This document shows, piece by piece, positions 1 to 7,102 of a stretch of DNA of 63,450 bases. The notes under the pieces were generated by a model, which was not told where the DNA came from, searched no databases, and saw only the letters and a list, made by a program, of their open reading frames with translations. The position numbers and the translations under genes were made by a program. Numbering within the stretch: the first letter of the stretch is position 1; the number at the start of each line of letters is the position of its first letter. Source of the stretch: Flavobacterium sp. (GTDB taxonomy: Bacteria > Bacteroidota > Bacteroidia > Flavobacteriales > Flavobacteriaceae); contig NZ_PNJW01000014.1 of assembly GCF_013822155.1 (NCBI RefSeq), forward strand, positions 1 to 63,450, given 5' to 3'.

Positions 1-213
1 CTAGGACAAGCGTAGCAAAACAACGAAGGAAGGAACGGCAGCAACCCTCATAGCCGAGGAGGAACGACGAGCGACTTGGGTTGCGGAGAGACTGACGAGG
101 TAGTTTTCAAGCTTGAACTAGTGAGGCTTGATTTTTTTTGTTTCTTTTTTCATCAAGGAAAAAAGAAAAGAACTTCTAGTATAAACCAACTAACCGCGAA
201 CAAAACTCAGTTA
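1..213. repeat. Intergenic repeat, copy A (cut by window edge)
   Basis: This non-coding block recurs at 1037-1290, 1318-1636 and 1669-1855. It holds a long-range inverted repeat, GCAACCC at 41-47 with GGGTTGC at 78-84. It also holds a pyrimidine/purine hairpin, TTTCTTTTTT at 141-150 pairing with AAAAAAGAAA at 159-168 around loop CATCAAGG, and a trailing AACCAACTAACCGCGAAC tail. It lies directly 3' of the minus-strand gene at 239-529. No protein is supported here. Its nature (terminator-like RNA element or small non-autonomous mobile repeat) is inferred. Confidence 0.8.
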
Positions 214-238
214 CTTAGTGTGTCAACACCTTCTATCC

Positions 239-529
239 TTAAGACCCCGCAAACGGAGTTCCAAAAATTCCAACTGCAAGTTCCGCCCAAACAAGAAAGA
301 AAATAAATAAAACAATCCCACAAATGATGATTCTGCTTTGAAGACTTTTAAACCTTCGCAAAATCAACTCACAGAGAAGACCCGTGCCAAGCAGTAGGCC
401 TCCCATGACAACAAAATCAAAAAGATTCCAGTTTACTTCGTCCGTAAATTGCATCGCAACAAGCGGAACAAGCAACAGTAAACCAACCGATAAAAGAATA
501 AAGCGTAAGCGAGTGTCTGGTGTAATCAT
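239..529 (-). CDS. Small integral membrane protein, unknown function
   Basis: About 96 residues when started at the ATG at 529. The longer frame back to 571 would need a TTG start overlapping the upstream gene, so the ATG is preferred. The sequence shows about three hydrophobic segments: one beginning FILLSVGLLLLVPLVAM, a second around FDFVVMGGLLLGTGLL, and a third around IIICGIVLFIFFLVWAELAVGIF. It ends in GTPFAGS. The protein probably sits in the inner membrane. It follows another small membrane protein after 28 nt, so the two are likely co-transcribed. I recognise no named family or catalytic motif. Confidence 0.6.
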   Translation of the reverse strand: MITPDTRLRFILLSVGLLLLVPLVAMQFTDEVNWNLFDFVVMGGLLLGTGLLCELILRRFKSLQSRIIICGIVLFIFFLVWAELAVGIFGTPFAGS

Positions 530-557
530 AACCAATGAATTTAAAAAGTGAATAAAA

Positions 558-830
558 TTATAGCCCTGCAATATCCGCCAAATCCGTTACAGCCAATGTT
601 CCCCACATCACAACCAAAGCCAAAAACAGTTGCACATAAAAAGGGATTTGGATATGTAGTGTGCGAAAGATAAGCCTGGTTATAAATGGAAAAAATAACA
701 AAGAAAAAAACAAGTAAAACAAGCCCGGCACCGGATGCACCAGAAGAAAATTAAAAAAACTAATCACCAAAAACCAAAAACCCAATATCCAGCAAACAAG
801 GTTTTTGTAATTAAATCCAGAAGCTTCCAT
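558..830 (-). CDS. Small integral membrane protein, unknown function
   Basis: 90 residues with an ATG start. It is very rich in Phe, Leu and Ile with about three membrane-spanning segments (residues ~10-30, 36-52 and 62-80) and a short C-terminus. It is first of a likely two-gene operon with the gene at 239-529. A TACTTTTG -7 box lies on the minus strand at 878-885, about 50 nt upstream of the start. No family is recognised and no function is assigned. Confidence 0.6.
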   Translation of the reverse strand: MEASGFNYKNLVCWILGFWFLVISFFNFLLVHPVPGLFYLFFSLLFFPFITRLIFRTLHIQIPFYVQLFLALVVMWGTLAVTDLADIAGL

Positions 831-877
831 CGATTATTTTCTTTATAATGAATTAATAACAAGTAGTATGCTTGTAG

Positions 878-885
878 CAAAAGTA
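878..885 (-). promoter_or_regulatory. Candidate -7 box TACTTTTG
   Basis: Read on the minus strand, the bases match the Bacteroidota -7 consensus TANNTTTG exactly and lie ~50 nt before the ATG at 830. No convincing -33 TTG at the usual distance was seen. Just upstream a short inverted repeat, TACTTTG-N5-CAAAGTA at 884-902, is present. Confidence 0.4.
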
Positions 886-1036
886 CTTTGCAGTACAAAG
901 TAAAATAAAAAACAAATCATCCCCAAATTTTTATTCATAAAATTGTAAAAAGTCAAACTTAACCAAACAACTAGTGAATAATAAATGGGGATAGTTTTTT
1001 ACTTCTGAATTACCTCTAAAAATATTTCTATATCAA

Positions 1037-1290
1037 TTGAAAACCAACTAACCGCGAACCCATTAGCACAAATCCCCAACTAAAAACAAAATAACCGCGA
1101 AGCCCCTCCGCCCTAACAGAACTGACGTAGAAAACAACGAAGGAAGGAGAGGCAGCAACCCTCATAGCCGAGGACGTAGGACGAGCGACTTGGGTTGCGG
1201 AACGACTGACGAGGTAGTTTTCAAGACAGGGCTGTTCAGGCTTGATTTTTTTGTTTCTTTTTTATCAAGAAAAAAGAAAAGAACTTCACC
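1037..1290. repeat. Intergenic repeat, copy B
   Basis: Second copy of the 1-213 repeat. It has the AACCAACTAACCGCGAAC tail of a preceding unit, the GCAACCC/GGGTTGC long-range stem, and the hairpin TTTCTTTTTT (1254-1263), loop ATCAAG, AAAAAAGAAA (1270-1279). It diverges from copy A in the segment just before the hairpin (ACAGGGCTGTTCAGG instead of CTTGAACTAGTGAGG). Confidence 0.75.
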
Positions 1291-1317
1291 TAAAAACAAT
1301 ATGACCGAAAACTCATT

Positions 1318-1636
1318 AGCACAAATCCCCAACTAAAAACAAAATAACCGCGAAGCCCTTCGCCCTACTAGGGCAAGCGTAGCAAAACAACGAAGGAAGG
1401 AACGGCAGCAACCCTCATAGCCGAGGACTTGTCTCGCCTTTGGCGGAGGCACGACGAGCGACTTGGGTTGCGGAGAGACTGACGAGGTAGTTTTCAAGCT
1501 TGAACTAGTGAGGCTTGAAATCGAAGATTCACGAAATCCCTAGGCAAAATATAAACCTGAGTAATTTTTTGTTTCTTTTTTCATCAAGAAAAAAAGAAAA
1601 GAACATCAAATGAAAACCAACTAACCGCGAACAAAA
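1318..1636. repeat. Intergenic repeat, copy C, with loop insertion
   Basis: Third copy. Between the arms of the GCAACCC/GGGTTGC stem it carries about 20 extra bases around 1428-1451 that contain their own small inverted repeat (TCGCC-TTT-GGCGG). The polypyrimidine hairpin is at 1572-1599 (TTTCTTTTTT, loop CATCAAG, A-run then GAAA). A further ~50-base segment between the stem and the hairpin (from about 1518) is shared with copy D but absent from copies A and B. Confidence 0.75.
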
Positions 1637-1666
1637 CTCAGTACCTCAGCACCTCAGTACCTCAGC
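1637..1666. repeat. Short tandem repeat, 8-nt period
   Basis: About 3.75 units of CTCAGTAC/CTCAGCAC in alternation, following copy C. The eighth base is always C here, whereas in the sister array at 1856-1884 it is always A. Confidence 0.8.
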
Positions 1667-1668
1667 TA

Positions 1669-1855
1669 ACGACGAGCGACTTGGGTTGCGGAGAGACTGA
1701 CGAGGTAGTTTTCAAGCTTGGGCTAGTGAGGCTTGAAATCGAAGATTCACGAAATCCCTAGGCAAAATAAAAACGTGAGTAATTTTTTTCTTACTTTTTT
1801 TATCAAGAAAAAAAAGTAAAGAACTTCACTTGAAAACCAACTAACCGCAAACAAA
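1669..1855. repeat. Intergenic repeat, copy D, with covarying hairpin
   Basis: Fourth, 5'-shortened copy. Its hairpin is TTACTTTTTTT (1791-1801), loop ATCAAG, A-run then GTAA (ending 1819). Against copies A-C the left arm has T to A and the right arm has the matching A to T, so base pairing is kept. It lies just 3' of the minus-strand gene at 1882-2208. Confidence 0.8.
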
Positions 1856-1884
1856 ACTCAGTAACTCAGCAACTCAGTAACTCA
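1856..1884. repeat. Short tandem repeat, 8-nt period, touching a stop codon
   Basis: Units ACTCAGTA/ACTCAGCA alternate about 3.5 times. The last partial unit contains, on the minus strand, the TGA stop of the gene at 1882-2208, so the array abuts the coding sequence. Confidence 0.75.
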
Positions 1885-2208
1885 CCCCCTCACTACCGCA
1901 TCCCCGGCAACCTTTTTCACTAACGCCATAGCCTGTTCACACCCATCCAAATGAGGATACATTTCACTCACACCAATAATTTTTTCACTTCCCATGGAGC
2001 GAAGCACAAAAAAATGGTCTTTTCCGGGAGAGACACGCCGTTCGTAATTTTCAGGATAAGCTGCATTCATGCGGACAGAAAGAATTTCCCCATGGCAACT
2101 TTGATTAAATTCATGTTTTAATCCGGTTAGCAAAATACTGCCGTTGGCGGACAAAAGTTGGTAAAACCAGGAACCTGAATCGTGTTTTTGGATGATAAAG
2201 CGTGGCAT
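1882..2208 (-). CDS. YegP-like DUF1508 family protein
   Basis: 108 residues with two copies of the short YegP/DUF1508 module. The first is near residues 8-45 (GSWFYQLLSANGSILLTG) and the second near 60-100 (HFFVLRSMGSEKIIGVSEMYPHLDGCEQAMALVKKV). The pattern F-x-L-x-x-x-x-G-x-x-I-x-x-S-E-x-Y is typical of the family, whose members are small cytoplasmic proteins of unclear role. It has its own ATG start and is followed by the repeat array on its 3' side. The family call is by motif recognition only and no biochemical role is known to me. Confidence 0.65.
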   Translation of the reverse strand: MPRFIIQKHDSGSWFYQLLSANGSILLTGLKHEFNQSCHGEILSVRMNAAYPENYERRVSPGKDHFFVLRSMGSEKIIGVSEMYPHLDGCEQAMALVKKVAGDAVVRG

Positions 2209-2309
2209 GGTGGGTTGATTTTTAACAAAATTACAACTGCTTCAACGAAGTCTTTTACGGAAAACCGTAAAGGGAAGGTTTTTTTAAAAAGAGGAATGTG
2301 AAAAAGGGG

Positions 2310-2978
2310 TTAAATCAGGCCTAAGTCTTTGGCCATCGCAACCAAATGAACGGTGTTGTTCGCCCGAAACAATACTTTAAGTTTCCCAATTCGTTTTTCA
2401 ATGGTGCTTTTGCTGTTGGGTGAAATGCCCTTTTGTTTGAACACTCGTTCCATTTCTTCTTGTTGAACGCCTTCGGACAAATGCTTGATGATTTGAATGT
2501 CAATCGGTTCAATCGTGGCAGTGGTTTTATCTACCAGGATGTGTTTCAGTTCGGGAGCAAGATAGGGTTGGTCTGATTCAAAAATAGCTAGTATGGCCTT
2601 TTTTAATTGAAGAATACTGTCACGGCCTTTTAAGACGAACCCATTAATGTGTTGCACCTCAAAAAGCGATTTGATGCGGTAGTTTTTGTCTTCGATGGAG
2701 TAAACGAGTACCGGAAGTTCGGGTTGAATGTTTTTAACGGCTGTGATGAGTTCTTCCCCTGAGGCGAGGGTTACTTTTCTGCCGTCTTCTTTGAAGGAGA
2801 GGTCTGAAATGAGTAAGTCAAACGGTTTGCCGTCGGCTAACGCCCGTTTGATTTTTGGGATGGCATCATCACAGTATTTCACATGATGAATTTCAGCAAT
2901 GGCGAGTTCCCTCACCACATAATCAATGGCTAGGTTGATGCTGTCTAAATCTTCGGCTATTAATACTTTTTGAAACAT
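2310..2978 (-). CDS. Two-component response regulator, receiver plus HTH
   Basis: 222 residues. The N-terminal receiver domain (about 1-125) has the acidic pair E9/D10 and the expected phospho-acceptor D59 in LLISDLSF, with K138 in FVLKG at the conserved lysine position. The C-terminal ~155-222 is a helix-turn-helix of LuxR/NarL type (IDIQIIKHLSEGVQ... STIEKRIGKLKVLF). The start lies only 2 nt after the stop of the histidine kinase gene, so the pair is translationally coupled and should be partners. Targets are not shown by the sequence; the palindrome at 4661-4678 before the kinase is a candidate autoregulatory site (inference). Confidence 0.85.
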   Translation of the reverse strand: MFQKVLIAEDLDSINLAIDYVVRELAIAEIHHVKYCDDAIPKIKRALADGKPFDLLISDLSFKEDGRKVTLASGEELITAVKNIQPELPVLVYSIEDKNYRIKSLFEVQHINGFVLKGRDSILQLKKAILAIFESDQPYLAPELKHILVDKTTATIEPIDIQIIKHLSEGVQQEEMERVFKQKGISPNSKSTIEKRIGKLKVLFRANNTVHLVAMAKDLGLI

Positions 2979-2980
2979 AG

Positions 2981-4630
2981 TTATTTCGGAATGATAAGTT
3001 TGGCCCTAAATCCTTTTTCGGGTTCAGAGTCAAAAGTAAGGGTTCCTTGAATAGCAAGAATACGGTTTTCCGCATTCTGTAAACCTGATTTTTTGGGAAT
3101 GGTTAAATCATAGCCTAAACCGTTATCGGAATAGTGAATGAAAAGCGATTTAGACTGGTTTTGAAAATCAATGACGACAATACTGGCCTGGCTGTGTTTT
3201 TTGGTGTTAATGAGCAGTTCCTGCAACACGCGGAAAAGGGCAATCTTTTTTTCAGGCAATAGTTTTGACCAGACGATATCGTTTTTTGTTTTGACCAAAA
3301 CATTGAGTTGAGGGTCGGAAAAACTGTTGAGGAGTTGCAGTAAATCAGCTTCAAAATGCTCATCAGTCCGGATGTTGCTGTTTTCTTTTGAAATATCCCG
3401 TGTGCGTTTGTAAATGGTTTCCAGGGCATCTAATAAGGATTCTTTGTTTTGGCTGTTTTGCAAATCGGTGGTTTGCGTAAAAGTCATGGCGTGAAAAACA
3501 TCGTTCGCCAATTCGTCGTGAATACGTTTGGAAATGCGGGTTTCTGTCTCATAGGCGGAACGTTGCAGTTTTCGTTTGGTAATCGATTGATACAAGAAGT
3601 ACAACAAAACACCTACCAGCAGGATAAAGGCAATGATGACGAGCAAGAGGAGGTTTTGATTTTTGTATTTAATCACTTCCTGCGTGGCTTTTTTGGAGTC
3701 ATATTTAATTTTGGCAAATTGATTTTTGGCTAACTGCCGGACTTTGGTGAGGCTGTCGTTGAGTTGAATATACCGGTCATAATATAATTTTGCCTGTTGA
3801 GGCTGGCTGTGGGTTGTTAGCCATTTTAAAGCTTCTAATTGATCATCCGGACTTTGGGTTGCCACGGATGCCTGGTAGGCTAAATCAGCATATCGCTTTG
3901 CCGTTTCGGGTTGAATGAGTTGATAGTATTTAGATAAATGCATGCAGGAAGCAGTGAGCCCGAAGTTGTCTTGCAAACTGTCCCGCAATCGCCAAGCATT
4001 GGAAAGGTTTTCAAAAGCTTCCGGAAGGTTAAGTTTATATTGAGCATAGCCCAGGTTGTCTTGCACGCGGGCATATTCGGGTTTGTTTGCGATTAAAAGT
4101 TCTTGCCGGAGTAAGGGGGCTAACAAAGCGATGGATTGAGCATAGTGCTTTGTTTCGAGGTGAATTAAACCGATATTGTTTTGGTAAATCAGCCGTTCCA
4201 TTTCCACCGTTGAGGTTTCATACGCTTTTTGATAATAGGAAAGTGCCTCCGCGGGGTTATTCAAACGGTAGTATGAACTCGCCAATAGATTATATAAATA
4301 AGGCAAATAGGTGCTTCCTTTATAATTTGCCAAAGCTTCTGTTATTGTTTCTTCAGAACCGGAAAAGTCGCCTTTGTTGTGCTGAAGCATGGCTATTTTT
4401 AGAAGGGTATAGGCAAATAGGTCACCGGTTCTGTCGGGAGAATTAATTTTTGCCTGTGTATAATGATAGTATGCACTGTCTAATTGAGCGGCATTTTCAA
4501 AGTCAATCGCCTTTTGACTGGAAGCTTTGTAAAGAGCCTCTTTTGAAAGTACATTTTCAGGTTGACAAGCATAAAAAATACCCAGTAATAGGGTAATTAA
4601 AAACAGGAAATGAATCGTACTGCGTTTCAT
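2981..4630 (-). CDS. TPR-containing sensor histidine kinase (lipoprotein-type N-terminus)
   Basis: 549 residues. It begins with a signal sequence ending in a lipobox-like FYAC (C22), then TPR-like helices over ~30-290, one membrane span at 326-347, and a cytoplasmic kinase core. The H-box is RISKRIHDELANDV with H371, the HisKA_3 type. The ATPase domain shows the N-box ELLINTKKHS (N475) and D502-N-G-L-G506, ending with SGLQNAENRI. It is the usual Bacteroidota design of extracytoplasmic TPR sensor with a NarL-type regulator, and the regulator follows directly. The stimulus is unknown. Whether C22 is really lipidated, with a second membrane span later, is uncertain. Confidence 0.87.
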   Translation of the reverse strand: MKRSTIHFLFLITLLLGIFYACQPENVLSKEALYKASSQKAIDFENAAQLDSAYYHYTQAKINSPDRTGDLFAYTLLKIAMLQHNKGDFSGSEETITEALANYKGSTYLPYLYNLLASSYYRLNNPAEALSYYQKAYETSTVEMERLIYQNNIGLIHLETKHYAQSIALLAPLLRQELLIANKPEYARVQDNLGYAQYKLNLPEAFENLSNAWRLRDSLQDNFGLTASCMHLSKYYQLIQPETAKRYADLAYQASVATQSPDDQLEALKWLTTHSQPQQAKLYYDRYIQLNDSLTKVRQLAKNQFAKIKYDSKKATQEVIKYKNQNLLLLVIIAFILLVGVLLYFLYQSITKRKLQRSAYETETRISKRIHDELANDVFHAMTFTQTTDLQNSQNKESLLDALETIYKRTRDISKENSNIRTDEHFEADLLQLLNSFSDPQLNVLVKTKNDIVWSKLLPEKKIALFRVLQELLINTKKHSQASIVVIDFQNQSKSLFIHYSDNGLGYDLTIPKKSGLQNAENRILAIQGTLTFDSEPEKGFRAKLIIPK

Positions 4631-4933
4631 TTCCCGAAGGTATTAATTTATCTAAATTTAATTTCAATAAATTGAAATCTTTTTTTAACCGGAGGAAATG
4701 GAATCTAACCGATTTCCTTTCAATCCATCACGGGTTAAGAGGCTAAAAAAGCAATTCAACACACTCCTTAGTTGCTCTGAATAGAATTCATTATTCAAAA
4801 AAACACAAAATTTATCAGGTAGTAATTTTACAACATAGCCTTTTTATTGTGTAACACGTTAGCCCTTATAAAGTGTAACATTTGTTGCGTGTTTTGGTTA
4901 ATGACCAAATCTATAATTTAAACCTTAAAAATA
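4631..4933. other. Divergent intergenic region with several short repeats
   Basis: 303 bases between the kinase (minus) and the ice-binding lipoprotein (plus). It holds the 18-bp palindrome at 4661-4678. It also holds AGGAAAT/ATTTCCT arms around 4695-4721, a direct repeat GTGTAACA at 4849-4856 and 4873-4880 (24-nt spacing), and a TTTGGT-N5-ACCAAA hairpin around 4892-4908 near the start of the plus-strand gene. No exact TANNTTTG box was found for the plus gene. Confidence 0.55.
4661..4678. promoter_or_regulatory. 18-bp palindrome upstream of the histidine kinase
   Basis: ATTTCAAT-AA-ATTGAAAT is a perfect inverted repeat with 8-bp arms and a two-base AA centre, 31-48 nt upstream of the kinase start. 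The arm length and A/T centre suit a dimeric HTH regulator, possibly the response regulator of this pair. The region is AT-rich, so chance is not excluded. Confidence 0.4.
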
Positions 4934-7030
4934 ATGAAAACAAAAAAACGCTTCGGGATTTTAACGATGCTGGCAGTAATGTTCTTAGCAGCTTGTTCGA
5001 ATGACGAAGAAGTGGCAGTAAGTGGCTTATGTCCGCTGGTCATTTCAACTATCCCGGCAAATGGAGCATTAAATGTTCCACAAGACCAAGTAATTTCGGT
5101 TACGTTCAACAAACAAATGAGAACGTCTACCATCACCAATGCTTCTTTTACGGTAGAAGGTGTTTCTCCGATTCAAGGTACCATAACATTTGAAGACAAT
5201 GCCTCCGGAACAACGGCTATTTTTACTCCATCCTCCGATTTATTGGAAGATACGACCTATACCGGAAGAATCAAAACAACAGTTAAAGACCAAGATGGAA
5301 ACGCCTTGCAAATAGCCTATGTGTGGAACTTTACAACCGGAGTTATCATCCGACCGATTGTGGTTGCTACGGACCCTATCGATACCGCAACGGCAGTTCC
5401 TTTAAACAAAGTGATTACCGCCACCTTTAGTGAGGCGATGAATCCACTGACCATCACAAATGCTTCCTTCACGTTAATGAATGGGACAACTTTAGTTCCG
5501 GTTACGTTTAATTACTTCGGCGAAACAGTGAGTTTTACGCCTACCGTAAACTTACTACCCAATACAACCTATACTGCAACGATTACGAATGCCGTTGAAA
5601 ACCTTGTGGGTGTGACTATGGTAAGCAATTACGTATGGAGTTTCACCACGGGTGTTTTAGTAGCACCAACTGTTATTTTAACAGACCCATTGAATAATGC
5701 CATAAATGTTCCGTTGAATAAAGTGGTGACCGCCACATTCAGCGAAGTCATGAACCCGGCCACCTTGAATGCTTCCACGTTTACCTTAAAAAACGGAACA
5801 ACAAACGTTCCCGTTTCCTTTGGATTTACAGGAGCAATGGTAAGTTTTACACCAACAACTGTTTTACTTTCAAATACGGTTTATACCGCAACCATAACCA
5901 CAGGGGCTCAAAATCCTGCCGGAGTAGGTTTGGTAGCGAATTATGTTTGGAGTTTCACCACAGGAACTATAGCAGCACCTATGGTCATCTTAACCAGTCC
6001 ACTAAATAATGCAACAAACGTTTCCATCAATAAAGTAGTGACCGCCACTTTTAGTGAAGTGATGAACCCGGCAACACTGAACAATTCCACCTTTACCTTA
6101 AAAAACGGGAATATTTTAGTGCCGGTTACTTTTGGTTTCACAGGAGCGATGGTAAGTTTTACTCCGCTAGTTAATTTGTTAACCAACACAACTTATACTG
6201 CAACCATTACTACAGGAGCTAAAAACCCTGCCGGAGTTGGTATAGTGTCTGATTATGTTTGGAGCTTTACAACGGTAACAGATAATGCTCTTTTGCCTGA
6301 TATAGGTTCCTTGGAAAACTTTGGTGGATTTGGTGGAAATGCCGGATTAACAAACCAAGGATTAAACACGGTTATTAACAATGGAGGGATTGGAACAACA
6401 GCAGCTTCAACACTGGTGACCGGTTTTCACGATGGTTTAACTGGAGATGTTTATACGGAAACTCCTTTAAATGTAGGCTTAGTAACCGGGGGTATATATA
6501 CAGCACCACCGGCTCCGGGTACCGCAACTTCGTTAGCGTTAGCTCAACAAGCTTTGTTGGATGCCAATGCCTTATATTTAGCAATATCTCCCGCTTCAAT
6601 GCCGGGTGGTATAGACCCTGGAGCAGGGGAGTTAGGTGGTTTAACACTTGCTCCGGGCGTTTATAAATCTAACAGTGGAACTTTTAATATTTCCAATGGT
6701 AACCTAACCTTAGATGCACAAGGGGATCCAAATGCCGTTTGGATATTCCAAACCGCATCGGGCTTAACTGTCGGTATTGCCGGTCCAACGGGAGCTAAAA
6801 GTGTAATCCTAATCAATGGAGCTTCGGCATCTAACGTGTTTTGGTATGTTGGAAGTGCCGCTACAATTAATGGAGCCGGTGGTGGCGTAATGGTGGGAAC
6901 CATTGTCGCTAATTCCGGTGTGACGCTGTCAACAGCTGGAAATGCAGCACAAACCGTGCTTAACGGAAGAGCAATTTCATTAATTGCTTCGGTTACCATG
7001 GTCAATACAACGATTAACGTACCTAACTAG
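4934..7030 (+). CDS. Ice-binding-like lipoprotein: four Ig-like domains plus DUF3494
   Basis: 698 residues. A lipoprotein signal ends at FLAAC (C21). Four tandem Big_5-type Ig-like domains follow at about 34-136, 141-240, 244-344 and 348-448; the last three are near-copies (VPLNKVVTATFSEVMNP...NYVWSFTTG). The C-terminal 455-698 is a DUF3494 ice-binding-type beta-solenoid, recognisable from LAPGVYKSNSGTFNISNGNLTLDAQG, AVWIFQTASGL and NVFWYVGSAATI. The family includes ice-binding proteins and adhesins, so the likely place is the cell surface, with the Ig domains as a stalk. The OmpA-type gene at 7103 follows after a terminator. Ice binding itself is inferred; many DUF3494 proteins are untested. 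Confidence 0.85.
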   Translation: MKTKKRFGILTMLAVMFLAACSNDEEVAVSGLCPLVISTIPANGALNVPQDQVISVTFNKQMRTSTITNASFTVEGVSPIQGTITFEDNASGTTAIFTPSSDLLEDTTYTGRIKTTVKDQDGNALQIAYVWNFTTGVIIRPIVVATDPIDTATAVPLNKVITATFSEAMNPLTITNASFTLMNGTTLVPVTFNYFGETVSFTPTVNLLPNTTYTATITNAVENLVGVTMVSNYVWSFTTGVLVAPTVILTDPLNNAINVPLNKVVTATFSEVMNPATLNASTFTLKNGTTNVPVSFGFTGAMVSFTPTTVLLSNTVYTATITTGAQNPAGVGLVANYVWSFTTGTIAAPMVILTSPLNNATNVSINKVVTATFSEVMNPATLNNSTFTLKNGNILVPVTFGFTGAMVSFTPLVNLLTNTTYTATITTGAKNPAGVGIVSDYVWSFTTVTDNALLPDIGSLENFGGFGGNAGLTNQGLNTVINNGGIGTTAASTLVTGFHDGLTGDVYTETPLNVGLVTGGIYTAPPAPGTATSLALAQQALLDANALYLAISPASMPGGIDPGAGELGGLTLAPGVYKSNSGTFNISNGNLTLDAQGDPNAVWIFQTASGLTVGIAGPTGAKSVILINGASASNVFWYVGSAATINGAGGGVMVGTIVANSGVTLSTAGNAAQTVLNGRAISLIASVTMVNTTINVPN

Positions 7031-7039
7031 AAATACAAA

Positions 7040-7073
7040 AAGGGTTGTTGGCTCAATTGTGTGAACAACCCTT
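7040..7073 (+). terminator. Hairpin after the DUF3494 lipoprotein gene
   Basis: AAGGGTTGTT pairs with AACAACCCTT across a 14-base loop, 10 nt after the stop codon. The T-tract is weak (TTATTT), so termination may be partial and the next gene may be reached by read-through. Confidence 0.6.
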
Positions 7074-7102
7074 ATTTAAATAAGTCATAATTCTTTATTA
7101 CA

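Larger units (their letters stand above)
831..1881. other. Gene-free stretch filled with repeats
   Basis: About 1.05 kb without a credible gene. The first ~200 bases are AT-rich and carry the candidate minus-strand promoter of the small membrane genes. From about 1037 to 1881 it is made almost entirely of three further copies of the repeat seen at 1-213, plus two short 8-nt tandem arrays. Confidence 0.75.

Noticed and set aside
76..306. 76-residue plus-strand frame in the left repeat
   Set aside because: It is made of repeat sequence and the hairpin translated as Phe/Lys runs, without protein-like character.
1..1860. CRISPR array or insertion sequence at the left end
   Set aside because: The repeats are long, irregularly spaced and lack spacers, and there is no transposase or cas gene.
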